Below, piece by piece: positions 19,776 to 31,385 of a DNA stretch of 64,000 nucleotides. The notes beneath the pieces were generated by a model. It made no database searches. It was given only the letters and a program-made list of their open reading frames with translations, and was not told where the DNA came from. Each line of letters starts with the position of its first letter. Within the stretch, counting starts at the first letter, position 1. The DNA lies in NCBI GenBank assembly GCA_951812925.1, contig OX638370.1, positions 22,435,964 through 22,499,963 on the forward strand. The letters run 5' to 3'. This DNA is from Calliopum simillimum (taxonomy: Eukaryota; Arthropoda; Insecta; Diptera; Lauxaniidae). The position numbers and the translations under genes are program-made.

Positions 19776-21475
19776 AAAAGTATTAAAGCTGAGCTAAAAA
19801 AGAAAACTCCCAACCAAAAATGGCCGAAACAACTGCTAACAAACCAAAATTGCAACTTCGTTCAGGATTCGCCAACAGCAGCGATAAAACACCATCACCC
19901 TCAACTAAATTGCTGTTGAATCATGGCAAACCAAATTTCACCATACAAAAATCACCAAAGGCCGATGAAAATGGTACAAGTAGCCCACTGTCGCCGTTGG
20001 CACAGAACAACAACAACAATTATAATGCATACAAAAGCGTAAGCGTCAAAACTAATGGCACAACCCAGCAGCCCAGCTCCAACACTTCGTTCACTACCGT
20101 TACAAGCAACACCATAATAAAGAACACTAAATTCAATGGCGCCTTCAATACATCCAACATAACGGTAAGCGAAAAGCAAATACATCAAAGCGCTGCCCCC
20201 ACAACTTCAGCAACAGAAAATGAAGCTTCCAAGGTGGTACTTCGACGTACTGTGCGTGATGCCGTCGTCGCCGAACCGCCAATTAGGGAAGATGAAGACG
20301 ATTCGGTACCCGAATTCATACGCCGTCAACGTAGAATACAAGAGCGTTTGGCCAAGGATAATCTTGATTTCGAGAGCAGACGCAGTGGTTACTTCACGCA
20401 TGTTGTTATATCACCAACAGCAACAACATCACGTACTTCATACATGGAGACTATGGCCAGTCCGGCTATAGTGCCATCACTAGAGATACCACCACCCAGA
20501 AGAGAAGAAACACCAGAAGTGGCACCACGTACTAATGGTATTAGCGCTGTTACCGCACACGTTGCACACATCGCTGAGGAAGAGGAGGAGGAGGCCGAGG
20601 TTGCCAGAGCCATTGAAGAGGTCAATAAAGCAGTTGCCGGTGAAGAAGATGAACATCACTCAGAGGTGGCGGTGCATGCCATAACTACTCATTCGGCATA
20701 TGTGGAGGAAGAGGAGGAGGAGGAGCAGAAGGATCATGCATCAGCAGCAGTGGCACACACAGCAGCTGACCATGAGGAAGCTGAAGTCACCATAAGCCAT
20801 ACTAATAGCGCTGCAACATTGCAACATGCCAGTGGTGCTTTGATTGTCAATGGCAATGAGGGCCATGGTCAAGAGTACGCCGGTACTGATATCGTGCAAG
20901 TTGTGCACGCTACACCAGCGATTGCTGTACTTAAGAATGGTACGGACGTTTCTAGTCTAAATGCCAGCGAACATGTAAGTGGCGCATTGGTAGTCAATGC
21001 TGTTGAGGATGATGCTGCTGCTGCTGTTGCTGTAGTTCAACATTCCAGCGGTGCTTTAACAGTTAATGGTGATAGTGGTGATGGTGAGCCGGAACAAACC
21101 GCTGCCACCGTTCAAGTGGTGCATGCTGCTGCAGAGTCTACTGCGCCCGTTCAGTTACAAAACGGCATTGATGTGTCCAGCATACAGGTGGCGACACATG
21201 CAAGTGGTGCATTAGTTGTTGACGAAGCTGCTGCTGAGCTTGAAGCGATGTCTAAGTTGAAGTTTGAGATCAAAGCCGAGGGAGATGACCACCAACACGT
21301 GGAAGTGACACCAGTCTTGAAGACAGAGTAGAGATGGAGGTTTTTTTTTAGTAAAATTTACATTTTGAGTCACAGAAAAGTGGCCGTTGATTTTGCGCAA
21401 ATGAAAAACATATGGTGACGAGTTATTTAGTATTTTTTTTGTGCTTTTTAAATAAAGAAGTCAAGCATATTTTAA
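19776..21475 (+). other. Terminal exon (5' UTR part, CDS, 3' UTR) of the gene at 19820
   Basis: A good acceptor (TTTCTTTCTAATTTCAG, AG at 19774-19775) precedes 44 bases of leader and the start codon. After the stop at 21329-21331 the first AATAAA is at 21451-21456, and further ones lie near 21540 and 22050. At least one upstream non-coding exon must exist; I could not locate it. Confidence 0.6.
19820..21331 (+). CDS. Uncharacterised acidic repeat-containing protein (503 aa)
   Basis: Uninterrupted 503-codon frame with an insect-like start context (CCAAAAATGGCC) 45 bases after a splice acceptor, and clear coding bias (GC-richer than flanks). Residues 1-130 are Ser/Thr/Asn-rich and disordered with SP sites. 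A block at about 138-200 looks conserved-type: VRDAVVAEPPIREDEDD, VPEFIRRQRRIQERL, then RRSGYFTHVVISP. Residues 255-310 hold two poly-Glu tracts. From about 325 to the end a degenerate repeat recurs: H-x-SGAL-x-VN (four or five times), VVHA, and NG-x-DVSS (twice). No signal peptide or membrane segment. I do not recognise the family. The conserved-type basic/acidic block may be the functional part; location and role are unknown. Confidence 0.85.
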   Translation: MAETTANKPKLQLRSGFANSSDKTPSPSTKLLLNHGKPNFTIQKSPKADENGTSSPLSPLAQNNNNNYNAYKSVSVKTNGTTQQPSSNTSFTTVTSNTIIKNTKFNGAFNTSNITVSEKQIHQSAAPTTSATENEASKVVLRRTVRDAVVAEPPIREDEDDSVPEFIRRQRRIQERLAKDNLDFESRRSGYFTHVVISPTATTSRTSYMETMASPAIVPSLEIPPPRREETPEVAPRTNGISAVTAHVAHIAEEEEEEAEVARAIEEVNKAVAGEEDEHHSEVAVHAITTHSAYVEEEEEEEQKDHASAAVAHTAADHEEAEVTISHTNSAATLQHASGALIVNGNEGHGQEYAGTDIVQVVHATPAIAVLKNGTDVSSLNASEHVSGALVVNAVEDDAAAAVAVVQHSSGALTVNGDSGDGEPEQTAATVQVVHAAAESTAPVQLQNGIDVSSIQVATHASGALVVDEAAAELEAMSKLKFEIKAEGDDHQHVEVTPVLKTE

Positions 21476-22962
21476 TGTTTAAAATATATAAATTTTTGTT
21501 AATTAAGTTAGTAAGCTTTGCAATAAGAAAACAAGTTGCCAAATAAAATAAAAAAAAATTAATTTATATCTACGCACATACAATATTAAATAATTAAAAT
21601 AATTTTTCAGCCTAAAAATATGCTTATGATCTTTTAAAATGTAGCATATGCATTTTAGTCAATTTTTCAAATAAAACTGCAAAGGTTTCTTTGCATATTT
21701 TTTGGCATAACTAAATAAATATGGCGAGTTCTTTTTTAAGATGCTGGAAAATTGTTAAGAAAATGTATCAAATTTTGTATTTTACATAAATTACAAGACA
21801 AAAAAATCAAAACTGCACCATCTTGTGTCTTGTAATGACATTAAAATCTAAAATAAATATTCGCATTTATACTTAAAAGTTAAGTAGAATTGTACGCCAG
21901 CATTTAAAATGATGTTATAGACCAAGTAAAGAAGTATAGTGACTGTATGTTGTTAGCGCAGTATAAAAAGGGTTGAGTTTTGAAAAGTGTAAAAAAATGT
22001 ATGATAAAATTAAGTTAAAAGACAAAAAGTGTAAAGAGAAATGAAATGTAATTAAAAAATAAATAATAATAAAACATCAAAAACCGAAAGTTTAATAATT
22101 CTTGAGTATGAGAATGAAGCTAATGTTTCCGGTGCGAGTTCAGGAGCACTGCTAAAAAACACGCACTCTTGACACAAATTCAAAACTAATACATACTATT
22201 CAGATTCGAAACAACTTCTTTGCATAATATACGGTAATATAATGTAGACGACACATCAGAGTTCCCAGATAAAAATTTCGAACCTACCCCAAAAAAATAT
22301 TTTGTTCCCCAAAACGGACCAAATCTTAAAAATTTTCCATAAAAGTTTTTCATAAAAATTATTTTTTTTTGTTGAATACACGGGCCTGCAAATTTGCCAC
22401 TTTTTTCTCCTCTTTTGATTTTTCAAACCATTTATGGTGGTCTGGGACCTCCTATTCACGAATATTATTTCCATCACGTCAGGTTTTTGAGTTACTTCAA
22501 TTTTTATAACTTCAGAAATAACGAAAAATCATGTGTTTAGCGCAGTTATATTCAAATTCTGACGTGATAGAGCAATTCCGTAATCGGATTTGGGTTCAAC
22601 ATCAAAAAGGACATTGGCAATCACTGTCGTATCTTAAAATGGTTTACCCTTGTTGGTCTGTGCAGCATTTGAAAACTTATCAATTCAATCGTTTGTGCTT
22701 ATGTACTCCACAATATCACGCCTAAACTAATCGACATATTTAAACCATTCTTGCACCATATATTTTTTGGTGTCCCCATACGATCAAGATAGTTGCTTTG
22801 CATAATGTTTATCCAGGTATCAAGTTTCATAAGGCAGGTAAAGTGAGTAGATCTAGTTTTTATGTTCAGTTTTTGGTATGTTTTTTTGTATACCGAGTGC
22901 ACCGTACTTTCATCCAATAACCCCTATTATCAAGGCAAATCTGTCGGAGTGTCAGTCAAATA
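21476..22962. other. 3' flank of gene at 19820, AT-rich, no further gene
   Basis: Very AT-rich with several extra AATAAA signals up to about 22070, which could serve longer transcripts. From 22100 to 22960 nothing bounded was recognised. Confidence 0.4.
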
Positions 22963-23079
22963 AAGGGTGATCCAATATGAGGTCCCTTTTCCAACTGGGT
23001 TGTTTTGGCAGCTGTTATTTGTCGAATGACTTGTCCATATGACGTTTGTGTACAGTATTCAATACGACTCAATCCTGAA

Positions 23080-25305
23080 TACACTTACTCCTGAACAACG
23101 TTTATTAGTTGTGGAAACTTACTACCAAAATCAGTCATCAGTTAGAGAATGTTATATATGAAGAACTCCACGCCAAGTGTACCAAAAAAAAAAATTTTTT
23201 TTCTCCGATTTCGCTCAAATTTGGCAATATGGTAGATCCGGTGTGCAAGAACAACAATCCGGGAGGATTTGGTCCTAATACCATTTCTTGTTAAAATACA
23301 GGGTGTTGAAGATGGCGTTTTTACTCATTTTCATGAAAAGGGTGTTTTTTCAAAAATTTATAGCTTACACTAAAGTTTGTAAATTGATATATCTAAGTTA
23401 ATGGTCCCATTCATTTTGAAATGTTCTTTTTATAAAAAATATTTCAAATTAAAATTAAAAAATATTTTAAATTAAAGCTTTAAAATGATGTATGACTCAA
23501 GATGGGATTCGGACGCTAAATGGGGGTTTTTGGATTTTGAACGCCCGCGGAAGCCAAAAATCTTTTTTTAATCAAAAGCATCTTACGTAAAAAGTGTACT
23601 AAGCAAAAAATGCTTAAAATCGTCCAAGCAGTACGTGTGATTTTTTTTTGGAATTTTTTGAAAAGCATAAAAAAAAAATTTTTTTTTCCTTCAATGTTTT
23701 TTTTGCAAAAATTTTTCATAAAAAAAATTTTTTGAAAAATTATTAAAAAAAAAAGTTTTAAAAAATTCCAAAAAAATTCACACGTATTGCTTGGACGATT
23801 TTAAGCATTTTTTGCTTAGTACACTTTTTACGTAAGATGCTTTTGATTAAAAAAAGATTTTTGGCTTCCGCGGGCGTTCAAAAGCCAAAAACCCCCATTT
23901 AGCTTCCGAATCCCATCTTGAGTCATACATCATTTTAAAGCTTATAAATTATGCTTTAATTTAAAGTACTTTTAAAAAAAATCTAAGGGGCTTTTTTTAA
24001 AAAAAAATCAAAAGTATTTTTAAGTGTAAAAAATTTTGGTGAAAAAACATTTTTTTCACCAAGAAATATTTTTTATAAAAACAACATTTCAAAATGAATG
24101 GGACCAGTAACTTAGATATATCAAATTACAAACTTTAGTGTAAGCTATAAATTTTTGAAAAAACACCCTTTTCATGAAAATGACTAAAAACGCCAACTTC
24201 AACACCCTGTATTTTAACAACAAATGGTACTAGGACCAAATCCTCCCGGATTGTTGTTCTTGCACACCGGATCTACCATATTGCGCACAATCGGAGAAAA
24301 AAATTTAAACCTGGTACACTTGGCATGGAATGCTTCATATATAAGTATGAGCGCAGAATTCGTAACACCATCACCAGATTTCGCAGCAATTTTACACTAT
24401 TGGACATTCATCATTAAACCCGAGTGCATAGATCGCGTAATTTAGAGAATATTGCTGCAGTAGCAGAGAGTGTTCGTGGGAACCGTGAACAATCCATTCG
24501 TCACCGATCTCAGGCTTTGGACATCTTTTATTGATCATTGTGGCGTATCTTGAGGCGTGATCTTGGTCTAAAGGCCTATAAAATACAGCTCATACAAGAA
24601 TTGAAGCCGGCTGATCTTGGTGAACGTTTTAATTTCGGTTTATGGGCCTTACAACAATTTCAAATTGATCCATTATTCTATCGAACAAATTTGTTTAGCG
24701 ACGAAACTCATTTCTAGTTGAATGGCTACGTTAAAAAGCAAAATTGGCGTATTTGGGCCAATGATTAACCAGAAGCAATCCAAGAGCTTCCAATGTATCC
24801 CAATAAATGTACTGTTTGGTGTGGTTTATGGGTAGGAGGCATCATCGGACCGTATTTCTTCAAAAATGCTAATGGAGCCCGTATTACGGTCAATAGTGCT
24901 CACTACAGAACAATGATCAATGAATTTTTGTTGCCAAAAATTCAGAATTTTAGTGTAGCCGACCTCTATGTTCAACAGGATGGCGCAACATGCCATACAG
25001 CTGGAGAAACAATCGATTTATTGTGGGAAACGTTCGATGAAAAAATCATCTCAAGAAATGCTCCTAATAATTGGCTACCAAGATCATGGGACTTGACGCC
25101 ATTGGATTATTTTCTTTGTGGATATGTTAAATCATTTCTTTATATCGACATAGCCGAAACTATTGACGCTTTGGAAACCAACATAACTCGTGCTATTCAA
25201 GGAATACCGGCCGATATGCTCGAAAGAGTTGTCAAAAATTGGACCCACAGAATGAACCATTTAAGAGCTAGTCGTGGGCAACATTTGAACAAAATAATTT
25301 TCTAA
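23080..25305 (+). pseudogene. Mariner transposase, disrupted; intact C-terminal half at 24793-25305
   Basis: The N-terminus starts near 23080 (LTPEQRLLVVETYYQNQSSV in translation) and stops at the palindrome. It resumes near 24345 with RRIRNTITRFRSNFTLLDI and continues through NIAAVAESVRGNREQSIRHR, LRRDLGLKAYKIQLIQELKP, LFSDETHF (first catalytic Asp, followed by a TAG in place of Trp) and an in-frame TAA before PEAIQELP. From 24793 the frame is clean to the end: CTVWCGLWVGGIIGPYFFKN, VQQDGATCHTA (second Asp), SWDLTPLDYF (third Asp, about 36 residues on) and RGQHLNKIIF. This D,D,D triad with WxLTPLDYF fits the mariner group often found in insects. Not functional. Confidence 0.8.
23150..24350. 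repeat. 1.2-kb nested palindrome inside the mariner
   Basis: Left and right arms mirror about position 23745. From outside inward: a short copy of the mariner coding sequence itself (TATATATGAAG...GCCAAGTGTACC at 23153-23183, complement at 24312-24345), a block with ATCCGG and AACAACAATCCGGGAGGATT, a TACAGGGTGTTGAAG boundary (23300 and complement at 24205), then an A/T-homopolymer-rich core with CTTCCGCGGGCGTTC. Because the outer arms contain mariner sequence, this is an inverted duplication at this locus and not simply an inserted foldback. Confidence 0.7.
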
Positions 25306-25420
25306 CATTAAGTTGTAGGAACGAAACTATCATTCCAAATAAAGATTTGCATCAATACATTGATTTTTATGTATTTTATTTAGAAAACAAAGTAGGAAGC
25401 TTTTATTGGATCACTCGTTA

Positions 25421-27169
25421 TATCTAACACCCCTCCATCTATGCGTTTCAAACGATAGGGCAAAGTGAATTAATCCTTAGTGTAGGGTATAAAAGCACTG
25501 CTTTATTACGGCGAGATGTTTGATTTCAATCTGATTTAAGGATGATTGGCTCTACCAGGAAGAGAGTCGGAAATCCAACTTAATGCAACAATGATTGCAC
25601 TAAGTTGGATGTAGAGTTTACTTTAGCAGCAGCTCTTTAGCCACATATTACTAATGATGATATACATAAGTAGTTGTTTTCTAAATTTTTATAATGTTTA
25701 CAAATGTATCACAGGTAATTTTTATGATGCAGAGTCAAAACTAAAGCTGCAATGCAAGCATCCAGTAAAACAAAACTTTCAAAGTGCATTTCTATAAAAT
25801 ACTCTACCCTTTCCATAATTATAGTGCAATTAGTATAATAAAGTAAACATTTTATTATACACTGTGCCGCAATGTTTATACAAATGTATACAAATGTAAA
25901 TATTTATCATTAAAATATTTAACATTCTTAAATAATTTTATATAATCTTTTATGATTAATTGATATACATTTTATATCTATCGCTTTTGTGCTTTTGTGT
26001 AAACAAATAAAGCCCCTTTTGATTTTGAATTGGTAAAAGAAAATACATTTATGTGGGCACTATCCACAATTGAGCCTATATCGAGAATGAAGCTACTTAT
26101 GTGTATGTAGTATGTTTAGCATACAAACATATGATGATATCTATGAAATCAAATCAAATTCTAGAATTTACTTAGTTATCATTGTAGAAATGTTTTTGAC
26201 CATAAGTCATATAACCTTATCGCTACGTATATTTTTCTGTTACCAATTATTGAGTAAATGATTTATTAAACATTCGTATCGGCGCTAATTAAAATCTGAA
26301 AAATTGTTTTTTTATGCAGAAATTCAATGTAACTGTTGAAACTTCTCCAGCGCCATAGTATAAAAAGAGTAACACTGGACAACAAAAAAGAAATAGTTGA
26401 TTATATGCAAAAATTGTCATACTTTGCATCAAAAATAACGAAAGAAAAATGAAGAAAATCAGTCGGAACAATTTCTTAAGGTAGAGAAATTTTGAAAATG
26501 AACAAAAATGTGGAAAATGACCAAAAGCAAGGTTGACGAAGTCGAGAAGTGTTTTTAAAGAAGTGCCTAATGCTGAACGCAGAACTTCTGGAAAAGTTTT
26601 TAGCTTAAGTTTTGTGCACTGCTGCATAGATATTTATATATCTATCCAATGTGACATCATAAACACTATTTTGACAGCGGTATCAGCTACAAGGACGATG
26701 AAACTGAGAAAGACAAACCTTAAAATGCCTCTAGATCTAAGTCTTTGAATTTACTGTGGAAATACAACTCAAAGACAGTCAAACAAACAAATAAAACAAT
26801 CAAATTAGAAAATAAGATAATAAAAACTCGTTAAAAACCATGAAGTTTTTATATAGAAAGTATTTCAACTATTCCATTAAAGTAATTTAAAACATATTTT
26901 CAAACTATTTTGGCGAATGTAGTTCTTCCCTTTTAAATTTTTCGTCATATCTTCGGTATTTAGAGTAAGATCATAAAACATGATGTAGTGGAGTTTTTGT
27001 TCCTAAGAGACCTATGTACAAAAAGCTTTTAATCACAAAAGCTCAAGCGCCCGCTAGCATAGGCTTTGGGCATCACTGTTCTAGTGGAATAATCGAAGCA
27101 CGAGTACGCCCTTAGGAAAAGGGCTAAAAAATGCTTTTTAGCGAGCTTAAATTTTATGAGATTAGGGTG
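25421..27169. other. Intergenic, no gene recognised
   Basis: AT-rich DNA with short TACAAATGTA repeats near 25870-25905. Open frames near 26289-26748 lack any recognisable feature. Confidence 0.4.
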
Positions 27170-27170
27170 G

Positions 27171-27652
27171 TACATTAGATAGTATCGACCCCTATACAAA
27201 AAAATAAAGTTCGAATGTCCGCCCCCAGTTTAAAAGCTAATATTAAAAGATTTTTAAGGAAAAAAACATTTTTTTTTCGGCCTCTAAATTCGATGCAGTT
27301 TTGTTTGGGGCAATTTTTGTTCTTAAAACATCCTGTTTTTCATGTTTTGTACAGAGGTTTTAGATTCGCTATAACTTCTTCAATTTCAACTATTTGAGGA
27401 AACTTCCTAGAGATAAATTTAATGATTTTTTGTAGGCTTCAGTTCTATGAAGTGTCTTGGCACCTTGGGTGGTAGAAACTCAGATAATGAGTACAACTAG
27501 CTGAAAAAAACATTTGAGATAAGTGCCTACTATAAATGAAATATAGTCCATGTCGAAACATTTAAAACAATATACCATACTTGTTGATCGGACGTCAAAT
27601 GGCGGAGATATAAGAAAAAACAACTGTGGTACTGATACTATCTAGTGGTACA
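27171..27652. mobile_element. Possible MITE with TAGATAGTATC ends
   Basis: GTACATTAGATAGTATCG near 27171 is matched by the complement of GTACCACTAGATAGTATCA ending near 27652, 15 of 18 positions. About 480 bp, non-coding. No target duplication established. Confidence 0.4.
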
Positions 27653-27738
27653 TTTAGATGATAAGGTTTGAGATCTGGTGGGTAAGTGCCAAAATGGGGT
27701 ACTTAATGTCAATGATCTTTGGAGCAAAAACATTGGTA

Positions 27739-28610
27739 GGGTAAGGGAGGGAAATATGGACCACCCATCTTTCTTTTTTAAATAAAACCCAAAGTACATA
27801 AAACAAAACAGTTAATTTTATGTCATTCAGTAAAGGAAACAATTTACATTTATTCTGATTCACTTTTAGATAAATATCTCATCAGGATAAAGAAAAAAAA
27901 TGAAAAAACTGAAAATACTCAAAATGAAGATAAAAAAAAGTGTAGTGTAATATGGACCATATAGTTCATCTGGTACAGAAGTTGCATATAAAAATGTCAC
28001 TTCCACATTCGGCACATTTTTCATGACTCCAAGAACGTCAGATTACACATTCAACCCAAAATTCGCCACGTCGATCTTCTGAGTAAAGGGTGTTACATTA
28101 TATGCATTTTTTATCAATTTTCCTTTGTAGTTAACGAATTACATATAATGACCATCAGACTCGTCATGAAAACTGCAACTAGATTCCCCATCTGAAAAAG
28201 ATGATAAATATATTTGTTTTTGAGGCTTTTTTCTTTGGTGGTCCATATTACCCACAGCACGTGTTGGTGAAATAAATGGTCTTTTTTATCAGAAACTCTT
28301 TTGGTTAATGAACTTATTTGTGCTAATAAATTATAAATGGTATCACTGATTTTATATAATTAACCATTTATTTAAAAACGCAATGTCTTTAAAGTGAAAT
28401 AATGAAATATACTCACTAGAAAAAAATTATCAATGATCCTTTTTTTAGAAAAATCAACTTTACAGAAACATGCGACTTCACCGATAGCTAAAATCGCCCT
28501 ATTATAAGCTTTAGGTATTAGCGTTAAGTTTGAACATGAATAACGGTAAATCCTATACGTATGTATGCAGTGGGAAATAACCGTGTGGTCCATATTTCCC
28601 TCCCTTACCC
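27739..28610 (-). mobile_element. Pogo-like DNA transposon, deleted copy (TA target)
   Basis: Ends are a perfect inverted repeat of about 27 bp starting GGGTAAGGGAGGGAAATA, flanked by TA at 27737-27738 and 28611-28612. The 872-bp body retains only the C-terminal part of a pogo-like transposase on the minus strand. The word GTGGTCCATA (or its complement) occurs in both ends and twice inside (about 27950 and 28237), a plausible transposase-binding motif. Confidence 0.75.
27966..28205 (-). pseudogene. Relic of pogo-like transposase C-terminus with PHD-like finger
   Basis: Minus strand: a SFHDESDGHY acidic segment (about 28190-28160), then in a shifted frame DRRGEFWVECVI, a TGA, and WSHEKCAECGSDIFICNFC before a TGA at 27966-27968. 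The Cys/His pattern is that of the PHD-like tail attached to many insect pogo transposases. Frameshift, stop codon and loss of the catalytic core make it non-functional. Confidence 0.65.
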
Positions 28611-28667
28611 TACTATCAAAAAAAAAAAAATAAAATTTCCTTGAAATGTTTCGGATTTAATAGTGTA

Positions 28668-31383
28668 GGGGAAGAGTGCCGCCTTTGGGCATGGTTCGGG
28701 TGTGGCCACCCCCCCCCCCCCCTTTGACTGAAAACAAATGCGGCTGTTCTGACAAATGTTAAGCACGTGTTATGACAGCACGAAGTTTTTGTGCATTTAC
28801 CGGAGCAAAGTGAAAATCAACACAAAAGTTTTTTTCAATAATTTTCCAAGTGCTATAAATCGAAGTGTATCAATCGAAAAGCTGAATGCAATCTTTATTT
28901 ATGCAGTAAATTTATTATATTTTGTGATTCAAAACCAAATGCACAAAAAAAATGTTCACACAACACAATGTGCTTATTGCTTTTCAAAGTGGCTGTAAAA
29001 GTCGAGTGTGGGCCCCGAAACGGATGGTTTGAGTGTGGGCATCCCTATATTTTTTTATTTAAAGCGTGTGTTTTACTGAAATATTTTTTTTTTGGCATAA
29101 ATTATCACTTCACTATTTTTTTGATATAATTTTTCCAACTGACTAAATCAATTTACTTTCTTCACCAGTAGTTAGCTAATGTCTCTAGCTTTCCATTGAT
29201 ACATATGGGGAAATCTCAGCAAGTGTGGCTTTTTCGAAAAAAAAAAAGTTATTTTTCAAACATGTGGCACCCTTTTTTGGACCGTGAATTATCAATTTGA
29301 GGAACATTAGAAGTATTTTAAGGCCAGCGTTACTGACTTTTTCCGATCGCCTCCCCCAATATCGTCAAAAATCTCGCGTCACGGTGTTTGTGTTTGAACT
29401 CCTCTGAAACGGCTCGACCGATTTTTATGAATTTTTTTATATGTGTTTTGTAGATATGGGAATCGGTTATAAAGTATATTTCATTCCGCAAGAGTGTATA
29501 TTTGGGGTGGCCCTCATACAAAAATATTTTTTAAATCGGATTTTCTCACATACCGGTTAATCGATTCACATTAATTTTACACCACGTTGTTTTTATATTA
29601 AGTTGCACAGCTTTAACTATAAAACTTTTATTTAGGGTGGCCCTCACACAATTTTTTTAAATCGTATTTTTTCGATTCACATGGAATTTGCCTTTTATAT
29701 AATTTTTTATTAAGGGTGCATATTTAGAGTGGCCCTTATACAAAAAATTTTTTTTAAGGTTGTACTACACCGATTATCATGAAAGTAATCATGGAAATTG
29801 AAAGGAATATTTCTGAAGAATAAAATTTAGCATCTATTTATAGCTAGGGTGGCTCATAATATAAAAAAATTTTTAAGGTCATATTGCTGCGCCGATTTTC
29901 ATGAAATCAAGTATGAAGGAGGATTGAAAGGAAGCTTTGAAAAAAAAAAGATTTATTTAGAGTGGCCTTCATACAAAAATATTTTTTAAGTCGAATTCTT
30001 TCGATTCACATGGGATCGAAGGAAAAAAAAATTCATTGCTGGGGTAGGTGTGAGAAAAGGTCGTAAAGTATACTTCATACCAAACGATATTATAATTTTT
30101 TGTGACCTTCGGAAATCTTCGGGTGTCACAGAAAACTATTAGTTAAGGTTTGTTGATAGTTCGTCATATATTTTTTTCCTCTCGTATTCTTCGTTTTGAG
30201 TATGAAGCCTTCGGGTGACCTATCAGTTAAAGTTTTTTGCTAGTTCGCCAAAGATTTTTTCCCTCTCGTATACCTAGATATTCTTCGTTTTGCCTATCAA
30301 GCCTTCGGGTGTCCTTCGGCAAACTTAAGGTGGTCCAGAAAATTATTAATTAAAACTTGATTAAAGTTTGCCATAGATGTTTTCCCTCCAGTGTACTTAC
30401 ATATTCTTCGTTTTGACTATTAGGTTTTCGGGTGATCTTCGGAAACCTTCGTGTATAGCATAAACACATTTCCATACATGAGGTACACTCATTCCCAAAA
30501 TTTTAGCTCAATTGACTTAGTAGTTTCTGAGTGATAATGCTTCACACACACACACAGTCATTGTATATATAGATGAACCTTAAAAAATTGTACATATTAG
30601 CCAATGTTGAAGTATGTACTGAGGGGCGATTTTTTTACATATTCATTGACCCTAGATCCAATGATTTCGCAAGGTTTGAGACAATTTTTTGCCCCCGGAT
30701 TGTTGTGCCCCTCAAAATACCATTTTTTTAGACGTAATTTCGCATGAAAAATCGCCATATGAGCATCTTCTCAAGAGTGTTACCACCGAACCAGAGGTGG
30801 CACACCCTTCTATCTCATCATATCTTTTAGTCATAACATTAAGAAATCATATTTCATGAGAAATATTGCGAAAAAATAATCGCCTCCAGAGCAGTATGTT
30901 AGAAACCGAAAATTACCAGATTTTGGGTAAAAACCATTCACACAACTTGGGAGATCCATATCTAGCATCCTACCGAAGGCACATCAACAGGATGCAATTT
31001 TTCTTACGTCCAAACATTCATGTTAAAGATCCTGAGAGCCCCAAACAATTTGCTGAGTCGCCTCAAAAGTTATAGCTCAATAACGGAAGCGGCTTATTCA
31101 ATTCACACTCAAAATTTGTGGATTTTGCTCGAATTTCGGCAAAAAAAATAAAGCTTCCAGGCGGTAACACATGCATGTTTTTGTATTTAACATCATCCAA
31201 TAAGTGTCTCAGACATGTTGGAATGGATGGGAAATGCAACGGGTGCTCACTCGGCGAACCAAAACCTATTCACATTGAAAGCCACACTTGCTGAGATTTC
31301 CCCATATATGTCTGCATAATATACATTTGGCCAAAAGTTATGAGTCGAAAACAAAAAAGTGGCCACACCCGGTACTCTTCCCC
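28668..31383. mobile_element. Non-autonomous TA-target element with GGGGAAGAGT ends (2.7 kb)
   Basis: GGGGAAGAGTGCCG at 28668 is matched by the complement of GGGGAAGAGTACCG ending at 31383. Both abut TA. GGGTGTGGCCAC follows both ends but is shifted by about 16 bp, so one end has an indel. The ends resemble those of the pogo-like elements at 27739 and 34670 (all GGGKAA...). No transposase domain is readable. A 16-base C run sits near 28713. From about 29330 to 30580 a different imperfect repeat is found, with AGGGTGGCCCTC recurring near 29506, 29637 and 29725 and CTTCGGGTG recurring near 30115-30430. Confidence 0.6.
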
Positions 31384-31385
31384 TA

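Larger units (their letters stand above)
22963..25418 (+). mobile_element. Mariner-type element, interrupted by a palindrome
   Basis: The ends match as inverted repeats: AAGGGTGATCC at 22963 and the complement of ACGAGTGATCC ending at 25418. Both lie next to TA (22961-22962 and 25419-25420), the mariner target. The interior encodes a transposase in broken frames, split near 23175 by the ~1.2-kb inverted duplication described separately. Without it the element would be about 1.3 kb, normal for mariner. Confidence 0.7.

Noticed and set aside
19952..20625. Minus-strand and alternative-frame open frames over the gene at 19820
   Set aside because: Shadows of the 503-codon frame.
28756..28998. 80-codon open frame in the 28668 element as a transposase
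   Set aside because: No helix-turn-helix or DDE motif could be recognised.
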